DNA of 10,504 nt from Euperipatoides rowelli. Lineage: Eukaryota > Onychophora > Udeonychophora > Euonychophora > Peripatopsidae. Every line of letters starts with the position of its first letter. The first letter of the stretch is position 1. The stretch lies in the NCBI GenBank assembly GCA_003024985.2, contig PXIH01S0030129.1, one strand, 5' to 3'. Positions 1-8,339 of this stretch are shown piece after piece. The notes below the pieces were generated by a model that was not told the DNA's origin, did no database searches, and saw only the letters and a program-made list of their open reading frames with translations. The translations under genes and the position numbers were made by a program.

Positions 1-589
1 TTTTGAATTTTGAAATCTGCATTAAATTCTGATTTTAAAAATATATAAGTTTATTTCTAAATGTTTTATAATATTTGTATTACGCTACCAGAAAGTCAAT
101 ATTATAACATCAGAAGGCGCGTGTCTTAAAATTTATGTCTGAGCGTCTTTTTACAAATAATTTTTAAAAAAATTATAAAATGGGCTATTTGCATGGTAAA
201 AACCTATCAATATTTTAGTGGGGAGTTAGTTTTAGGAATAAAAGGCAGAGATAAACCCACAAGACCATACACATACACTTTTTATAAAAAATTGAATTTG
301 TCGCAAAATTTACGATTGCGCGCTCGCTGGAAGGTTAATGCCACAGGCTGTAGGCTATATAAAATTATAAGTTTTTATTATTATTATTATTCTTGGTAGC
401 CTAATATGTAGCGCATCGGAAATTTTCAAACAAGAATTTTGGTAATGTTTGGCAATAGGCATATAAAATTTATTCATCATCTATTTACAAACTACAAATC
501 ACCTAATTAATCCTTCAAATTATAAAATAGGCATCTGTAAAAATAATCATGTAAAACCTAAAATTTCAGATCACTGCTAATAAATAATT
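1..589. other. AT-rich noncoding stretch
   Basis: No gene seen. A 68-codon frame at 193-399 ends in a TTATTATTATTAT tract, and its product is not protein-like. TAGGCTA and TAGCCTA words lie near 351 and 397. Confidence 0.6.
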
Positions 590-663
590 GCCAATTTGAT
601 TTCTTTAATTTATTTTTATTTAAATGCCAATTTGGTTTCTTTACTTTATTTCTTACTTTAAAT
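590..663. repeat. Short tandem duplication
   Basis: 590-625 and 626-663 both begin GCCAATTTG(A/G)TTTCTTTA and end TTTAAAT, differing by a few substitutions and a 2-base indel. Confidence 0.75.
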
Positions 664-1313
664 ACCAAGCAAAAAATTAAATAAACATACGGTAACTAAA
701 AATAATTAAAAAACAGTCGTGATGTACGGTAGCTAGGCCTACTTAAAAATATACACAAATAATTACAGGCATTAAACAAAGAAATAATAATGGCATTTGA
801 GGTAGTGTGTGTGTGGGGGGGGGGGGCAGTAGAAGTTTGGCACCAAGAAAAAATAATAATAATTACATGTATTAAGCCAACAAAAAGAAATGAGGATGGG
901 AGGCTGTTTAGGTCGAACAGTTGGTGGGTGGGTACAGATACAGTAGCCTAAATATTTACCTAAATTTACTTAGCAATAGTAAATATGAACACTTAGAATG
1001 CTGGGTAAGAAAATCTATTGTAATATTTCTCATAAGTGACACACTAATTTCTGTAAAGGATGTTCGGCAATATAAGAAAATGATCCTGGTGATACAAACC
1101 TTGCTGCAAGATTAAGATCATTGGACTCTCTAAGTAATTATGTGATATCTAATTAAGACATTGAAAATTGTAGGCTATATAGAAAGAAATTTATGATATA
1201 GACCAAAAGACTAGCCTGCAAATCCTCAGCCCGGGCAAAACTATATAGCCTAATTTTGATTCTAAAATTAATTCTGTGAAATTAAGTGAGAGCAATGTGA
1301 GCAATTGTTCCCA
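664..1313. other. AT-rich noncoding stretch
   Basis: Apart from the GT/G tract I see only AT-rich DNA and TA-NNN-TA words, including a chain at 725-741 and another at 939-950. The 64-codon frame at 921-1115 has no recognisable features. Confidence 0.6.
803..826. repeat. GT repeat followed by a 12-G run
   Basis: A short GT microsatellite passes directly into twelve Gs, an unusual G tract in this AT-rich setting. Confidence 0.9.
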
Positions 1314-1400
1314 ACTTCCCAGTAAGACAATAATTGCTCCTAGTCACTTGTGAGAAGGAGGAAATATTTGATTCCAGTATAAAATTTCTAGTTTGAGCCC
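1314..1400. repeat. Dispersed repeat, copy A
   Basis: This stretch matches 2311-2398 at roughly 75-80% by eye. Both contain TTGCTCC, a shared CTTGTGAG, AAATATTTG and an identical CCAGTATAAAATTTCTA. It has no coding potential. It is likely an old interspersed element. Confidence 0.75.
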
Positions 1401-1729
1401 AAAGATAAATAGTAGAAACCCGTCGAAATCGACAGTAATTTATTTTTTTGGAAAAAATTTTGTGTCAGGTTTTGAACTATGTTAAATACTCCCATGTTAT
1501 TTGTTCCCTCCCCAAACCCCTCCAAAAAATGGCCAAGTCTATTTTCATTGTCTATACTATGGAACCTGCCCAAAAATGACGGAATTTATTCCCCTCCCCC
1601 CTAGCATATGTTAAATAAACAAATAGCTAGTGAGTTCTTTTTTTTTATCTATAGCCGACAGTTGTAATATCTTGGCAACCGTCCCTATATGACCATTTCT
1701 ACCATAGTTTTTTTTACCTCGTCGCCAGT
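1401..1729. other. Noncoding stretch with C-rich patches
   Basis: C-rich patches such as CCCTCCCC (about 1506) and CCCCTCCCCCC (about 1590) suggest an old interspersed element. The minus-strand frame 1388-1573 is unlikely to be a gene. CAGTTGTAATATC near 1660 resembles CAGTTGTAATGTC at the left end of the inverted-repeat element. Confidence 0.5.
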
Positions 1730-2092
1730 TGTAATGTCCTTACTTTAATATGCAAAAACACTAATTGCTTTTAAATGTCAGGTTTATTCTAAACGACTAT
1801 GAACATAATATCAGTCTGTCTCTTTAGACTACAGAACATGGAATGACAAGGAAGCAATTGAACATTAGATTGAACGAATGCATACAGTATGTGTATACAG
1901 TATGTGATACTGTATACTCATTTAATACTAATATATTTGTGGTATATAAAATACATAATTAGCATCTGTCCCATTAGTCCAATATACACATTATCCCTTT
2001 CCCTTAATGCTAAATATGTAATTTATATACCACAAGTATATTAGTATTTAAATGAGTAATTGAGTATACAGTATTAAAGTAAGGACATTACA
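1730..2092. mobile_element. MITE-like inverted-repeat element with an interrupted left arm
   Basis: A 21-bp perfect terminal inverted repeat pairs 1730-1750 (TGTAATGTCCTTACTTTAAT and one more A) with 2072-2092. Inside it, 1907-1965 and 2007-2074 form a second long inverted repeat with about 3 mismatches, a 7-base indel and a 1-base indel, around a 41-base loop. In the right arm the outer and inner repeats are contiguous. In the left arm they are separated by about 156 bases. The element has no transposase frame, so it is non-autonomous. The target duplication is not clear to me. Confidence 0.75.
1751..1906. mobile_element. Insertion within the left arm of the inverted-repeat element
   Basis: Compared with the contiguous right arm, about 156 bases interrupt the left arm. 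The junctions read TTAATA before and GATACTG after, so the trinucleotide ATA (or just TA) flanks the insert on both sides, as a TA target duplication would. The insert ends have no inverted repeats. Near its 3' side TACAGTATGTG occurs twice in tandem. A deletion from the right arm is the alternative. Confidence 0.45.
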
Positions 2093-2310
2093 GATATGAA
2101 TTCCTCCACTGTAAATTTGACCCTAATTTTACACGTTTAAAGATGTTTAATGGAGTGATTTTACCAGATTATTTAATAATATTGGCAAAATGTAAAAATC
2201 TGGCATTTGTAACAAATTTGAATTTGAATTTTTTGATTTTAATAAAGCTGAATTCAAAATAATAAAAAAATATACTGGTAGCCTAATTTAAAAAAAAAAA
2301 AAAAGTAGAT

Positions 2311-2398
2311 TTCTCCCAATAAGATGCAACTTGCTCCCAGACCCTTGTGAGTGGGAGCAAATATTTGCTCCCAGTATAAAATTTCTAATTTCAAGCCC
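2311..2398. repeat. Dispersed repeat, copy B, with a 22-bp palindrome
   Basis: This is a relative of 1314-1400, in the same orientation. At 2352-2373 it has a perfect 22-bp palindrome, TGGGAGCAAAT followed by its reverse complement. In copy A the same place has lost the symmetry. The copy ends directly before the tandem array that follows. Confidence 0.75.
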
Positions 2399-2401
2399 TG
2401 C

Positions 2402-2760
2402 ATGACAGCATCTGTTATTCTGATCCCCAATGTCACAGCAGGACTGATGTTTTATAGACATACAGTATCCCTACAAGAGGTTATTTCCGTCAATCATGGT
2501 GTACCGTCCTACCCAATCCATTTGTCGGAAAATGATAGCATCTGTTATTCTGATCCCCAATGTCACTATATTAGGCATTGGTGTTTAACCGACATAACCC
2601 CTCAAGGCTGAAGAAAATGTCTAGAGGAGTTATGTCTGGCGATCATGTTGTTGAACTGTCCTGCCCAATCAATTTGTCGGGAATGTGGCATCTTGACAAT
2701 TAATACCAATATGATGGCACACTGTCCTGTTGATAAAATCACTCAAGGTTGTAATTGTTA
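2402..2760. repeat. Decayed tandem array, unit about 130-150 bp
   Basis: 2402-2436 and 2532-2566 match at 34 of 35 positions (period 130; core CATCTGTTATTCTGATCCCC). A second segment, about 2475-2530, recurs more weakly at about 2624-2680 (shared CAATC and TTTGTCGG). A third, ACCCCTCAAGGCTG near 2597, recurs as ATCACTCAAGGTTG near 2738. This gives two units and part of a third. The stretch is richer in G+C than its surroundings. An open frame crossing it is a by-product of the repeats. Confidence 0.7.
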
Positions 2761-3020
2761 TTACAGAGTCAAGACAAAAAGACGTCTGATAGCCTGTTTT
2801 GCAAGAATAAAAACCCTATAAGTTCACGTACAATTTGCCACAACTGTTCGCTTTTGCTGCTACATTTATTTATCTTTTAAATAATTTTTAGTAACGAAGG
2901 AAAGACTTTATAAGATTGAAACATCCTGTAAAATAAAGATAATTATAATTCCTTACAAATATTAAAAAACATTACAAATCCAATCATTTTCAAATCCATG
3001 ATAATTTTCTCAATGTTTAA
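2761..3020. other. AT-rich noncoding stretch
   Basis: I see no gene, repeat or structured element here. Confidence 0.6.
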
Positions 3021-3211
3021 ATTCTTAAATGAGATACTTCAATATATGATGAAGACTTCAGTTTCTCTAATTAATTATATAAAATTGCATTTTTTTCTGC
3101 TCTGATCATGATCAAGTGATAAAGTACAATAGCCTACTAAGAAGTTAAATAGAATAACTTTATTATTTGTTACTTTTTAATTAATGTAAGCCAAGGAATA
3201 CAATTTCTATA
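3021..3211. repeat. 191-bp perfect direct repeat, copy 1
   Basis: I compared this block base by base with 5855-6045 and found no difference over 191 bp. Similarity continues weakly just left of the block (GTTTAA shared, with a 2-base indel) and ends abruptly on the right. It carries the 12-bp palindrome TGATCATGATCA and a TAGCCTA word. It has no long open frame and no terminal inverted repeats. Confidence 0.95.
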
Positions 3212-4323
3212 AAAGTAATGGTTATGCATCTAAATAAGGAAATTTCAAAATACAGTTACCGGGTATTTACATTTGGAAAATTTAATCTCTTCTCCAGTTT
3301 CGTTAAATTAAATTAACAAATTAAAAAAAAAAAATTCTGACTAAACTCGCCAAAATCATTCCAATGATTCGAAGAAAAAAAAAATCACTCTAGTTACCAG
3401 TTTTTTTTTTTAAATATATGCCGGTAGAGTCTAATTTGCATTTTAAATAAAATCTATTAGGCTAAAAAAAAAAAAAAAAAACCATCAAATCATGGAATTA
3501 GTCAATGATGTCATTTAGTTTTGGTCTATTCAATTAAAGTGCTGGGGATTTTTTTTTTCTCCGCTAGAAAAGAATCAGGCGAAAGACTATGTGTCAAGTC
3601 TAATTTCTTCCCATGCTTTTTTGAAATATGTAAAACCTAAAATATTTCCCATCCCTCGGATATGATGATTGATTTAGATATGGCATTCGTGACAAGTCCA
3701 ATTCCTGTATGTTTGTTTTTATAAATAAGGAAGCAAACAAAGTAGGATTAAGTTAAAATCTTTGATTGGACTTCAGACATTAATGTTGCAGTTCATTCAA
3801 TTCTCAAAGTGTTGTACAAAAGAGTTCAAAATGGGTGCTATTCGGACAAATTTTAGAATGGAATTGGAATCTTATCCAAAGATCAAATACAAATAGCCTA
3901 CTGTAGCCGACTATGATTTTGGCCTAAGCTTATATTTAAAAGCATCATATTTTTTTTAATCTATGAATTTTTTAAAATGAAAAAAAACTTTAGTTTCTGA
4001 TCATTTTTTTTTTTTTCAAAATTATTCATCTGAACGAATGTACAGTACTAATAACATGCAGTATAAAAAAATAAAAATATAGCCTAGAACATACGGTAGG
4101 CTATGTGAGTTATTTTGCTCCATACTTGCATTATTTCAATTCATAGATTTTTTTAATAAAGGCAAATCATGTTTTTTTTACTATAATCCACTCAAAATTT
4201 TTATTAAAATTTAACGATTCAACTCTTCCTGTTATCATCATAAATGTTTTAATGATAAGAAAGTACAATTTTCATAATTATATTTTTAACCCTGTATCGT
4301 TATTGTTGCAATTTGGCAATAAC
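3212..4323. other. AT-rich noncoding stretch with many homopolymers
   Basis: Long A and T runs occur near 3324, 3403, 3465, 3550 and 4005, and TA-NNN-TA chains lie at 3894-3905 and 4092-4103. The only exon-like signal is a minus-strand acceptor near 3563, mentioned with the membrane-segment exon. Confidence 0.55.
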
Positions 4324-4574
4324 CTAAGTACTATTTTATGATAACTTCAACTCTGTAAATTTTGCAAAATATTTTGTTGCCATTTGGAAGCATATCTAAC
4401 ACAAATCCAGTCATACAAACTAGTGATATTTATAGAGATGAAATAGTAATTAGATTATCAAATGGCATAAAATCTAATAACTACTTTTAAGATAACTCAA
4501 TCTCTATAAATTTTGCACTAGGCTATTTTAAAAAATACTACAATGCAATTTGGAAACTTATATCTAACACAAAT
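4324..4574. repeat. Diverged tandem duplication, period about 150 bp
   Basis: 4324-4406 and 4474-4574 align through CTATAAATTTTGCA-like, CATTTGGAAGC-like and ATCTAACACAAAT blocks. The second copy is longer. Most of the extra length (about 15 bases) sits between TTTTGCA and ATTTGG and includes TAGGCTA at 4519. Confidence 0.7.
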
Positions 4575-5105
4575 AGTAACTATAAGTTACCAAATTCCAT
4601 TTTCCAAGAAAGTTATAACTTCTAAATACATTAAGTGTAAATGCATTAATCAAAACGTTGTGTCCTTTTGAATTGACATAGCCTGTTATAAACATCACTG
4701 TAATACATTTATAAATGGGAAAGTAAAAGGAAAACATATATGTTTGAGAGGTGATATATGGTTGTCATGGGTATTGTGCATGGGGAGGTGTGGGATTGTT
4801 GCATAAACATGGGCTGTAAATGTTTTGGTTTGTTTTCTAATTCATTTTTTCTTTTTTTTATCTTTTAATATGTAATACACTGTAGGCCTATAAACCTATG
4901 GTAGTGGAATTATCATAAAATAGTAGGCTAATGATAAAGAGTTAAAATAAATATAAAGATTCAAATAACTTCACAATAAATTTTCAGATAAAAATTCTTC
5001 ATGTGGTATATGTACAGTACTTGCAAGTTTTAATTTTTTTTTTTTTAAATTATAAGAAAAATTAAATAAAGACTAAAATACCGTACATTAAGTTAGTGTT
5101 CTTAC
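4575..5105. other. AT-rich noncoding stretch
   Basis: No gene seen. On the minus strand it would be intron downstream of the candidate exon at 5106-5197. A slightly G-rich patch lies near 4745-4820. Confidence 0.55.
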
Positions 5106-5197
5106 CGTTTGGAAATGCTAAAACACTAACGATGAGGAAAAAAAAGACGACACAACATAATCCACTCCAAATATTATCTTCCGAGCTTTTTTCACTC
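5106..5197 (-). CDS. Candidate internal exon encoding a membrane segment (partial gene)
   Basis: Read on the minus strand, this 92-bp block is bounded by a strong acceptor (TTTATTTTTCAG, AG at 5198-5199) and a strong donor (ACG|GTAAGA, GT at 5104-5105). After one leading base, 30 codons are open, then one base is left for the next exon. The peptide starts polar and acidic (SEKSSEDNIW), then has a hydrophobic run, LCCVVFFFLIVSVLAF, then PN. That run could be a transmembrane segment or signal anchor. One other frame begins with GAGTGA and stops, and the third stops near the end. There is no Met, so a start exon must lie upstream at higher coordinates. I could not find convincing partner exons. 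A possible terminal exon of matching phase starts at 3563 behind an acceptor (TTCTTTTCTAG), but this is weak. No family recognised. Confidence 0.4.
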
Positions 5198-5854
5198 CTG
5201 AAAAATAAATAAATATATCTTCAGATAATAATATATTTAAAGAATCTAAACCAAATATTATTTAGGGCAAATCCATGGAAAGGATACAAATGAAAAATTA
5301 GAAATAAAAAGAACCTAACATTATACCGGTATACAGTGCTTAGCTTTTTTTTTTTAAAAAAAAATACTTCCTTTTGATAAAATTGCTTTTCTTTTTTTTT
5401 TTTTTGACTAAAGGCAGCCAACAATGAATGTAAAACCCAATTTTCATTAACATCGTATATATTTACAAGAATAGCCTACTGTACGGTATTAAATCAAATA
5501 TCTTGAGGTTTTTTTTTCACTTCTGCACCCTATTTATGCCTCTCCATTTTTCTTTCTGCCCATGATTTTCACCACATGGCTCTGATGTAGTCCAATCAAA
5601 TTATTGTCACAACTGAGGTTGAATGAAACATAAAGTCTATTATTACATATTATGTTTAATCGTCCATAAACATGTAGGCTATAGACATAAGAATATAAAT
5701 CTTATCAATGAATCATCTGTGACCCTTGATAAAAACTAAAAATTATTTGCGATGAGGATGCTCAATGAAGTACTTGCAGTACAGGTCTAAATTAATTTCA
5801 ATCTTTCGTTTCTCTCTGACAAACCCATTGTACATATTTGAAAATGGTTTAAAT
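5198..5854. other. AT-rich noncoding stretch, possible minus-strand intron
   Basis: Poly(T) tracts near 5345 and 5390 account for the short minus-strand frame at 5221-5424. A C-rich patch at 5520-5620 has a minus-strand CTCAG acceptor near 5612 followed by about 25 open codons, too weak to call. The longest word chain, TAGCCTACTGTACGGTA, is at 5472-5488. Confidence 0.5.
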
Positions 5855-6045
5855 ATTCTTAAATGAGATACTTCAATATATGATGAAGACTTCAGTTTCT
5901 CTAATTAATTATATAAAATTGCATTTTTTTCTGCTCTGATCATGATCAAGTGATAAAGTACAATAGCCTACTAAGAAGTTAAATAGAATAACTTTATTAT
6001 TTGTTACTTTTTAATTAATGTAAGCCAAGGAATACAATTTCTATA
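5855..6045. repeat. 191-bp perfect direct repeat, copy 2
   Basis: This is identical to 3021-3211 and in the same orientation, with starts 2834 bp apart. The intervening DNA is not repeated. It may be a recent segmental duplication, a short mobile or interspersed family, or an assembly artefact. Confidence 0.95.
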
Positions 6046-6502
6046 TTTATCAAGATAAAAAAAATAGATACTTGCACACAGCATACCTTCATGAAGAAAT
6101 CCACAAAAAAATTAAACATTTTTATTAATTTTATAATGAAATATTTGCAGAATACACTAAATTAATAGATAAGGGATTAAATATTATTTTTGTTTAAAAT
6201 ATTCCAAAAAAAAAAAAAATAGCCTACACAGGTAGCCTGTAACCATGGATTTGCCCTATTAAAAAATAATAAAATACAGTACCTATCAAAACTAAAATAT
6301 TATAAGCTACAATTAGGTTTTGAAATTTTAATTAGGCTATTTATTATAATAGAACAAAGCAATTTACAACAAAATGAAATGATTGTTAAATTTACTGATT
6401 TATAGCAAATAAATAATCTATAACAACAATATGGCCTAATGAATTATGGTAATGAATGATAATGATAATATGATGAAGCGGATGATGTAATGGTTTTCCA
6501 AT
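6046..6502. other. AT-rich upstream region of the two-exon gene
   Basis: It presumably contains the 5' UTR and promoter of the gene starting at 6503, but I see no convincing TATA box or initiator. ATGATRATG-type repeats run from about 6450 to 6490. Confidence 0.4.
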
Positions 6503-6851
6503 ATGTCTTCAACAGAGGAAAATTTTTACTCCAAAATGGATCAAACTTGGTATGATATGGTACTGACTGAAGTTGAGGTATATAGGCTATTATACATAGC
6601 CTACATTATGTTTTAATATGGGAGGGGAATATTGGTGAGTAGGCCTAGATAAATGCTAATTTTTAATCTCATCTTTTTTACAGGATGAGCATAAGTTTGC
6701 ATATTCCTGGATCTTTCAGAGAGCTTTAGCCTACAAGAAGCGCAATACCAGATCTGAAATGATGTCCTCCGCTATTAAGATATATTTTCCTCCCACAGTT
6801 CAAAATGCAACTCCGCGCTATGCTGATAAATCAAATCTATTAGAAGATTAA
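6503..6851 (+). CDS. Two-exon gene for an 80-residue protein of unknown function
   Basis: Exon 1 is 6503-6577 (25 codons) and exon 2 is 6684-6851 (55 codons plus TAA). The 106-bp intron has a GAG|GTATAT donor and a TTTTTTACAG acceptor, with a TGCTAAT branch-point-like site near 6654-6660, and it falls between codons (phase 0). The ATG is the first in frame after an in-frame TAA at 6488, which supports the start. An AATAAA lies 102 bases after the stop. The exons are visibly richer in G+C than their flanks. The product has no Gly or Cys and no membrane segment or signal peptide. It starts acidic (MSSTEENF), has Trp16 and Trp34 in a probably helical stretch (about residues 11-45) ending in a basic KKR at 43-45, then a Pro-containing tail (YFPPT at 59-63) and an acidic C-terminus. 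I do not recognise the family. The gene structure is inferred from splice signals and frame; no homology was available. Confidence 0.66.
6578..6683 (+). other. Intron of the 80-residue protein gene, with an internal hairpin and a second donor
   Basis: The GT-AG intron is 106 bp. Just after the donor is an 8-bp perfect inverted repeat, TAGGCTAT (6583-6590) and ATAGCCTA (6596-6603), with a 5-base loop. A stronger-looking donor, TTG|GTGAGT, lies at 6635. Using it would leave a 49-bp intron and read into an in-frame TAA at about 6611, so I prefer the 6578 donor for the coding form. TAGGCCTA is at 6640-6647. Confidence 0.6.
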
Positions 6852-6953
6852 TCAGTAAGGGAAGACATGAAAATTAACATTCTCCCAACTTCATTTTTCT
6901 AAAGCGCTACATTCGACACGAACGCTTAAATTACGACTTATGATGTTTTTCTC

Positions 6954-6959
6954 AATAAA
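6954..6959 (+). terminator. Poly(A) signal AATAAA for the 80-residue protein gene
   Basis: A canonical AATAAA follows the TAA stop by 102 bases. T- and GT-rich sequence starts within about 15 bases, as expected for cleavage and polyadenylation. AATAAA is frequent by chance in DNA this AT-rich, so the position relative to the gene is what supports it. Confidence 0.5.
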
Positions 6960-6979
6960 AGCGTTATGCATGATTTTTG

Positions 6980-7030
6980 CATGAGTGGGGGGGGGGGNGT
7001 TGTTTCTCCCCCCTCCCCACTCATTCATTG
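6980..7030. repeat. G-run/C-run inverted repeat containing an ambiguous base
   Basis: ATGAGT plus an 11-G run (6987-6997) and an N at 6998 faces CCCCCCTCCCCACTCAT on the other side of a short T-rich spacer. The two sides can pair into a G:C hairpin of about 13-15 bp. The N marks a base the assembly could not resolve, which fits a homopolymer in a hairpin. The true G-run length is uncertain. Confidence 0.7.
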
Positions 7031-7940
7031 CACCTGTGAATGTGTTAACTAAAAAAACAACATAATTTTTTTCATGCTCAGTTTTTCTTTTGATAAATAT
7101 GTCTTGTTTTAAAAGTTAATTTCTACTCTATGTTTGTATGCACAGAAATGTTTCTAAAAAAAATGTGAAATTTAATTACGGTAGCCTAGTTTTATTCTAA
7201 TGATCTTTTTACCTGAAAAGCTAGGCTTTTAGCAGTCAGTAGTAGTCTGTTTGAAAATCTTTTATTTAATAAAATTAAATTAAATTAAAAGAAACTGTAA
7301 AATAATATTTAGGGGAAATGTATCAAATTAAAAAATATTAACCTTATAATTGCTGCTCTAGAACAAGATGCCATAGCAATTGTTTATCCTTACGGGATAC
7401 AGGTTTAATTTCAAAGCAATTAGTGATTACCGTACTCATGTAATTTAAAAAAATATATAGTTTTTAATGATAGATGGTAGGCTACATACTGTATATACAG
7501 GGACTCTATAGGATTATATGTTTTAAAAATGCCCAGAAATGATGCTTAAAATATCCATAAAAAAATTCAATATTTTTCTGTCCCATCCATCACACTTCAT
7601 TTAATCCAAATTAGATTTTTAAATTAATAGACACTAGATTTTTTTATTTGAAAAATATATTTAATTGAGCAAAAGTGTTCCATAAACAAGAAATATCTCC
7701 AAATGAACAAACTTGCAAAAAAAATTTATAACAAAAATTGTTAACGTGTAAAAACGTATTCTTTGAGACCCATTCATAATACACATTAAAAAAAAAAGTA
7801 TTTTATTAAATGGCTATAAATTGTAATTAACAAAATTTTTTCCATAGTAGCAAACTACGATGAAAGAAGTACATTTTGGTATGAAATTATTACTGATTTC
7901 TTCACATTTTCACAGATGAGCAGTTAAATACACTGAATGA
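7031..7940. other. AT-rich noncoding stretch
   Basis: A 30-codon open stretch at about 7314-7406 ends CAG|GTTTAA but lacks a good acceptor. A strong acceptor (TTTTCACAG, ending about 7916) lies just before the LINE relic. Confidence 0.5.
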
Positions 7941-8339
7941 ATGTCCCGTGCATCACGTAGAGAATCGCCCTCGGCTACTATGCTTGGTGCATATAAAATA
8001 TTTGTAAGATCTCAATTGGAATATTGTGCCCCTATTTGGCATATATCCATACTAAAAAATAAATAGCCCAATTAGAAAAGTAGGCTATTCAAAAAAGGGC
8101 AATTAAGTTGATTAGGGGCAATGCATACACTTCACTAATTATAATACTGCATTGAAACAACTAAACAAAGAATCTCTTGCCAATAATTTATTCTCTTCAC
8201 TCCCATAATATTTGCCTAAAGCCTATCAACAAAAAGGTGGAAGAAACACAAGAGTAGCACTCAATTTAATTTGCCATTTATGAGAACAGTGCGATTTCAC
8301 AATTCACCGATATCAATGATCAAAATTTTAAATCAGTGA
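7941..8339 (+). pseudogene. Broken LINE reverse-transcriptase C-terminus
   Basis: Pieces of the C-terminal part of a non-LTR retrotransposon ORF2 can be read in order across three frames. The first, 7941-8066, gives GAYKIFVRSQLEYCAPIW, matching the VRPxLEYCxxxW motif found after the RT palm/thumb in CR1, Jockey and RTE-like elements. The second, from 8069, gives QLEK, a stop, then QKRAIKLIRGN, matching the usual LEKxQKRAxRLI. The third, about 8143-8210, gives TALKQLNKESL, as in the RLxxLxxxSLxxRR region. The last, 8259-8339, gives LPFMRTVRFHNSPISM and a stop near the usual ORF2 end. Stops and frame changes show it is dead and 5'-truncated. The polymerase core and endonuclease are absent. The family-level match is from memory of the motifs, not a search. 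Confidence 0.85.

Noticed and set aside
1388-1573. 61-codon minus-strand frame
   Set aside because: It lies over repeat-like C-rich DNA, overlaps the end of a dispersed repeat and has no motif or splice context.
2351-2611. 86-codon plus-strand frame, the longest in the window
   Set aside because: It crosses the palindrome and the decayed tandem array, and its product repeats because the DNA repeats. No protein motif.
5221-5424. 67-codon minus-strand frame
   Set aside because: Made mostly of Lys and Phe from A and T runs; low-complexity chance frame.
5520-5620. Possible minus-strand terminal exon after CTCAG near 5612
   Set aside because: About 25 open codons only, no poly(A) signal close by and no link in phase to another exon.
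7314-7406. 30-codon open stretch ending CAG|GTTTAA
   Set aside because: No good acceptor, no motif, and open stretches of this size are common by chance.
7917-8008. Alternative exon after TTTTCACAG, reading EQLNTLNECPV
   Set aside because: The same DNA in another frame gives the clear LINE motif VRSQLEYCAPIW, so the second frame is probably chance.
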